Below the pieces are notes generated by a model. That model had not been told where the DNA came from, did not search any database, and was given only the letters and a program-made list of their open reading frames with translations. This document shows, one piece after another, positions 13,268 to 13,412 of a stretch of 13,412 bases of DNA (the first letter of the stretch is position 1; every line of letters starts with the position of its first letter). Origin of the DNA: Nitrospinota bacterium. Lineage in GTDB: Bacteria > Nitrospinota > Nitrospinia > Nitrospinales > Nitrospinaceae. Where the stretch lies: NCBI GenBank assembly GCA_027298165.1, contig JAPUGN010000108.1, positions 1 to 13,412 on the forward strand. The letters are read 5' to 3'. A program made the translations under genes and the position numbers.

Positions 13268-13412
13268 TTAAAATCCCACCTGGATATTGATAAAATCCAA
13301 CACTACGTGGCTGTGCACGTCGATCAAAAGTATCTGGTCCTCATGATAAATATATTGCGCCCCGTGAGGCGGATGCGGCAATTCTCTTGCCAGTCCCGGG
13401 GGAAGCGCCTGC
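13268..13412 (-). CDS. C-terminal end of a CigR/RcnB-like protein, cut by the window edge
   Basis: The minus strand is open from the window edge to a TAA at 13270-13268 and yields 47 residues. These include LPPGLARELPHPPHGAQYIY and then ILLIDVHSHVVLDFINIQ. The pattern LPPGLA..LP..P.G..Y......LLIDV....V.D.I is typical of the C-terminus of small secreted proteins annotated as CigR anti-virulence regulator or RcnB-like. The start, any signal peptide and the usual Pro/Gly-rich middle are outside the window. It is convergent with the YyaL-type gene and no terminator hairpin is visible between the two stops. The reading frame is credible; the family name is a pattern match by eye. Confidence 0.6.
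   Translation of the reverse strand, partial: QALPPGLARELPHPPHGAQYIYHEDQILLIDVHSHVVLDFINIQVGF

Overview
The window looks like chromosomal core DNA from a Gram-negative, free-living bacterium. An MlaA-type outer-membrane lipid-asymmetry protein implies an outer membrane, and there are Sec signal peptides and a type II citrate synthase. The mix of families (membrane-fused spermidine-synthase-like protein with TPRs, SUMF1-fold membrane protein, YyaL/DUF255 protein, DUF2203, HisN-like phosphatase) fits deep-branching marine groups such as Nitrospinota or Desulfobacterota-like lineages. That placement is inferred from family content only. I see no tRNA, rRNA, CRISPR array, insertion sequence or phage gene.

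Layout. Positions 1-322 (minus) hold the N-terminal 107 residues of citrate synthase, cut by the window edge. It is divergent from a DAACS-family glutamate/dicarboxylate symporter (451-1674), which is followed after 4 bases by a half-size TauE/SafE permease that starts at a TTG with a perfect AGGAGG. A small DUF1566 protein (2079-2519, minus) has an extended -10 promoter. Positions 2560-3065 are ambiguous: two overlapping antisense reading frames, neither convincing, one carrying a signal-peptide-like stretch without a start codon. A perfect bidirectional terminator (3066-3101) ends the transcript of a small secreted protein of unknown function (3143-3595, minus), which has a strong predicted promoter and a leader of about 160 nt with two inverted repeats. 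A DUF2203 protein (4026-4403) converges on an inositol-monophosphatase-family phosphatase (4407-5189, minus).

The right half is a plus-strand run of envelope-related genes. A membrane-anchored SUMF1/FGE-fold protein lacking the catalytic cysteines (5279-6190) is followed in the same reading frame by a 939-residue fused membrane/spermidine-synthase-like/TPR protein (6209-9028). Next come an anchored TPR protein with its own near-consensus promoter (9123-9860), an MlaA homologue with a repeated acidic DPF segment and no lipobox (9965-10954), and a YyaL-type thioredoxin-fold/six-hairpin protein (11072-13255). The right edge holds the last 47 residues of a minus-strand protein resembling the C-terminus of the CigR/RcnB group.

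How they may work together: the gltA/transporter pair suggests central carbon and dicarboxylate metabolism. The 5279-10954 block looks like an envelope-centred group, with the FGE-like/SpeE-like pair as the most plausible poorly described functional unit. I found no clear evidence for a dramatic new system such as defence, mobile or RNA-guided elements.
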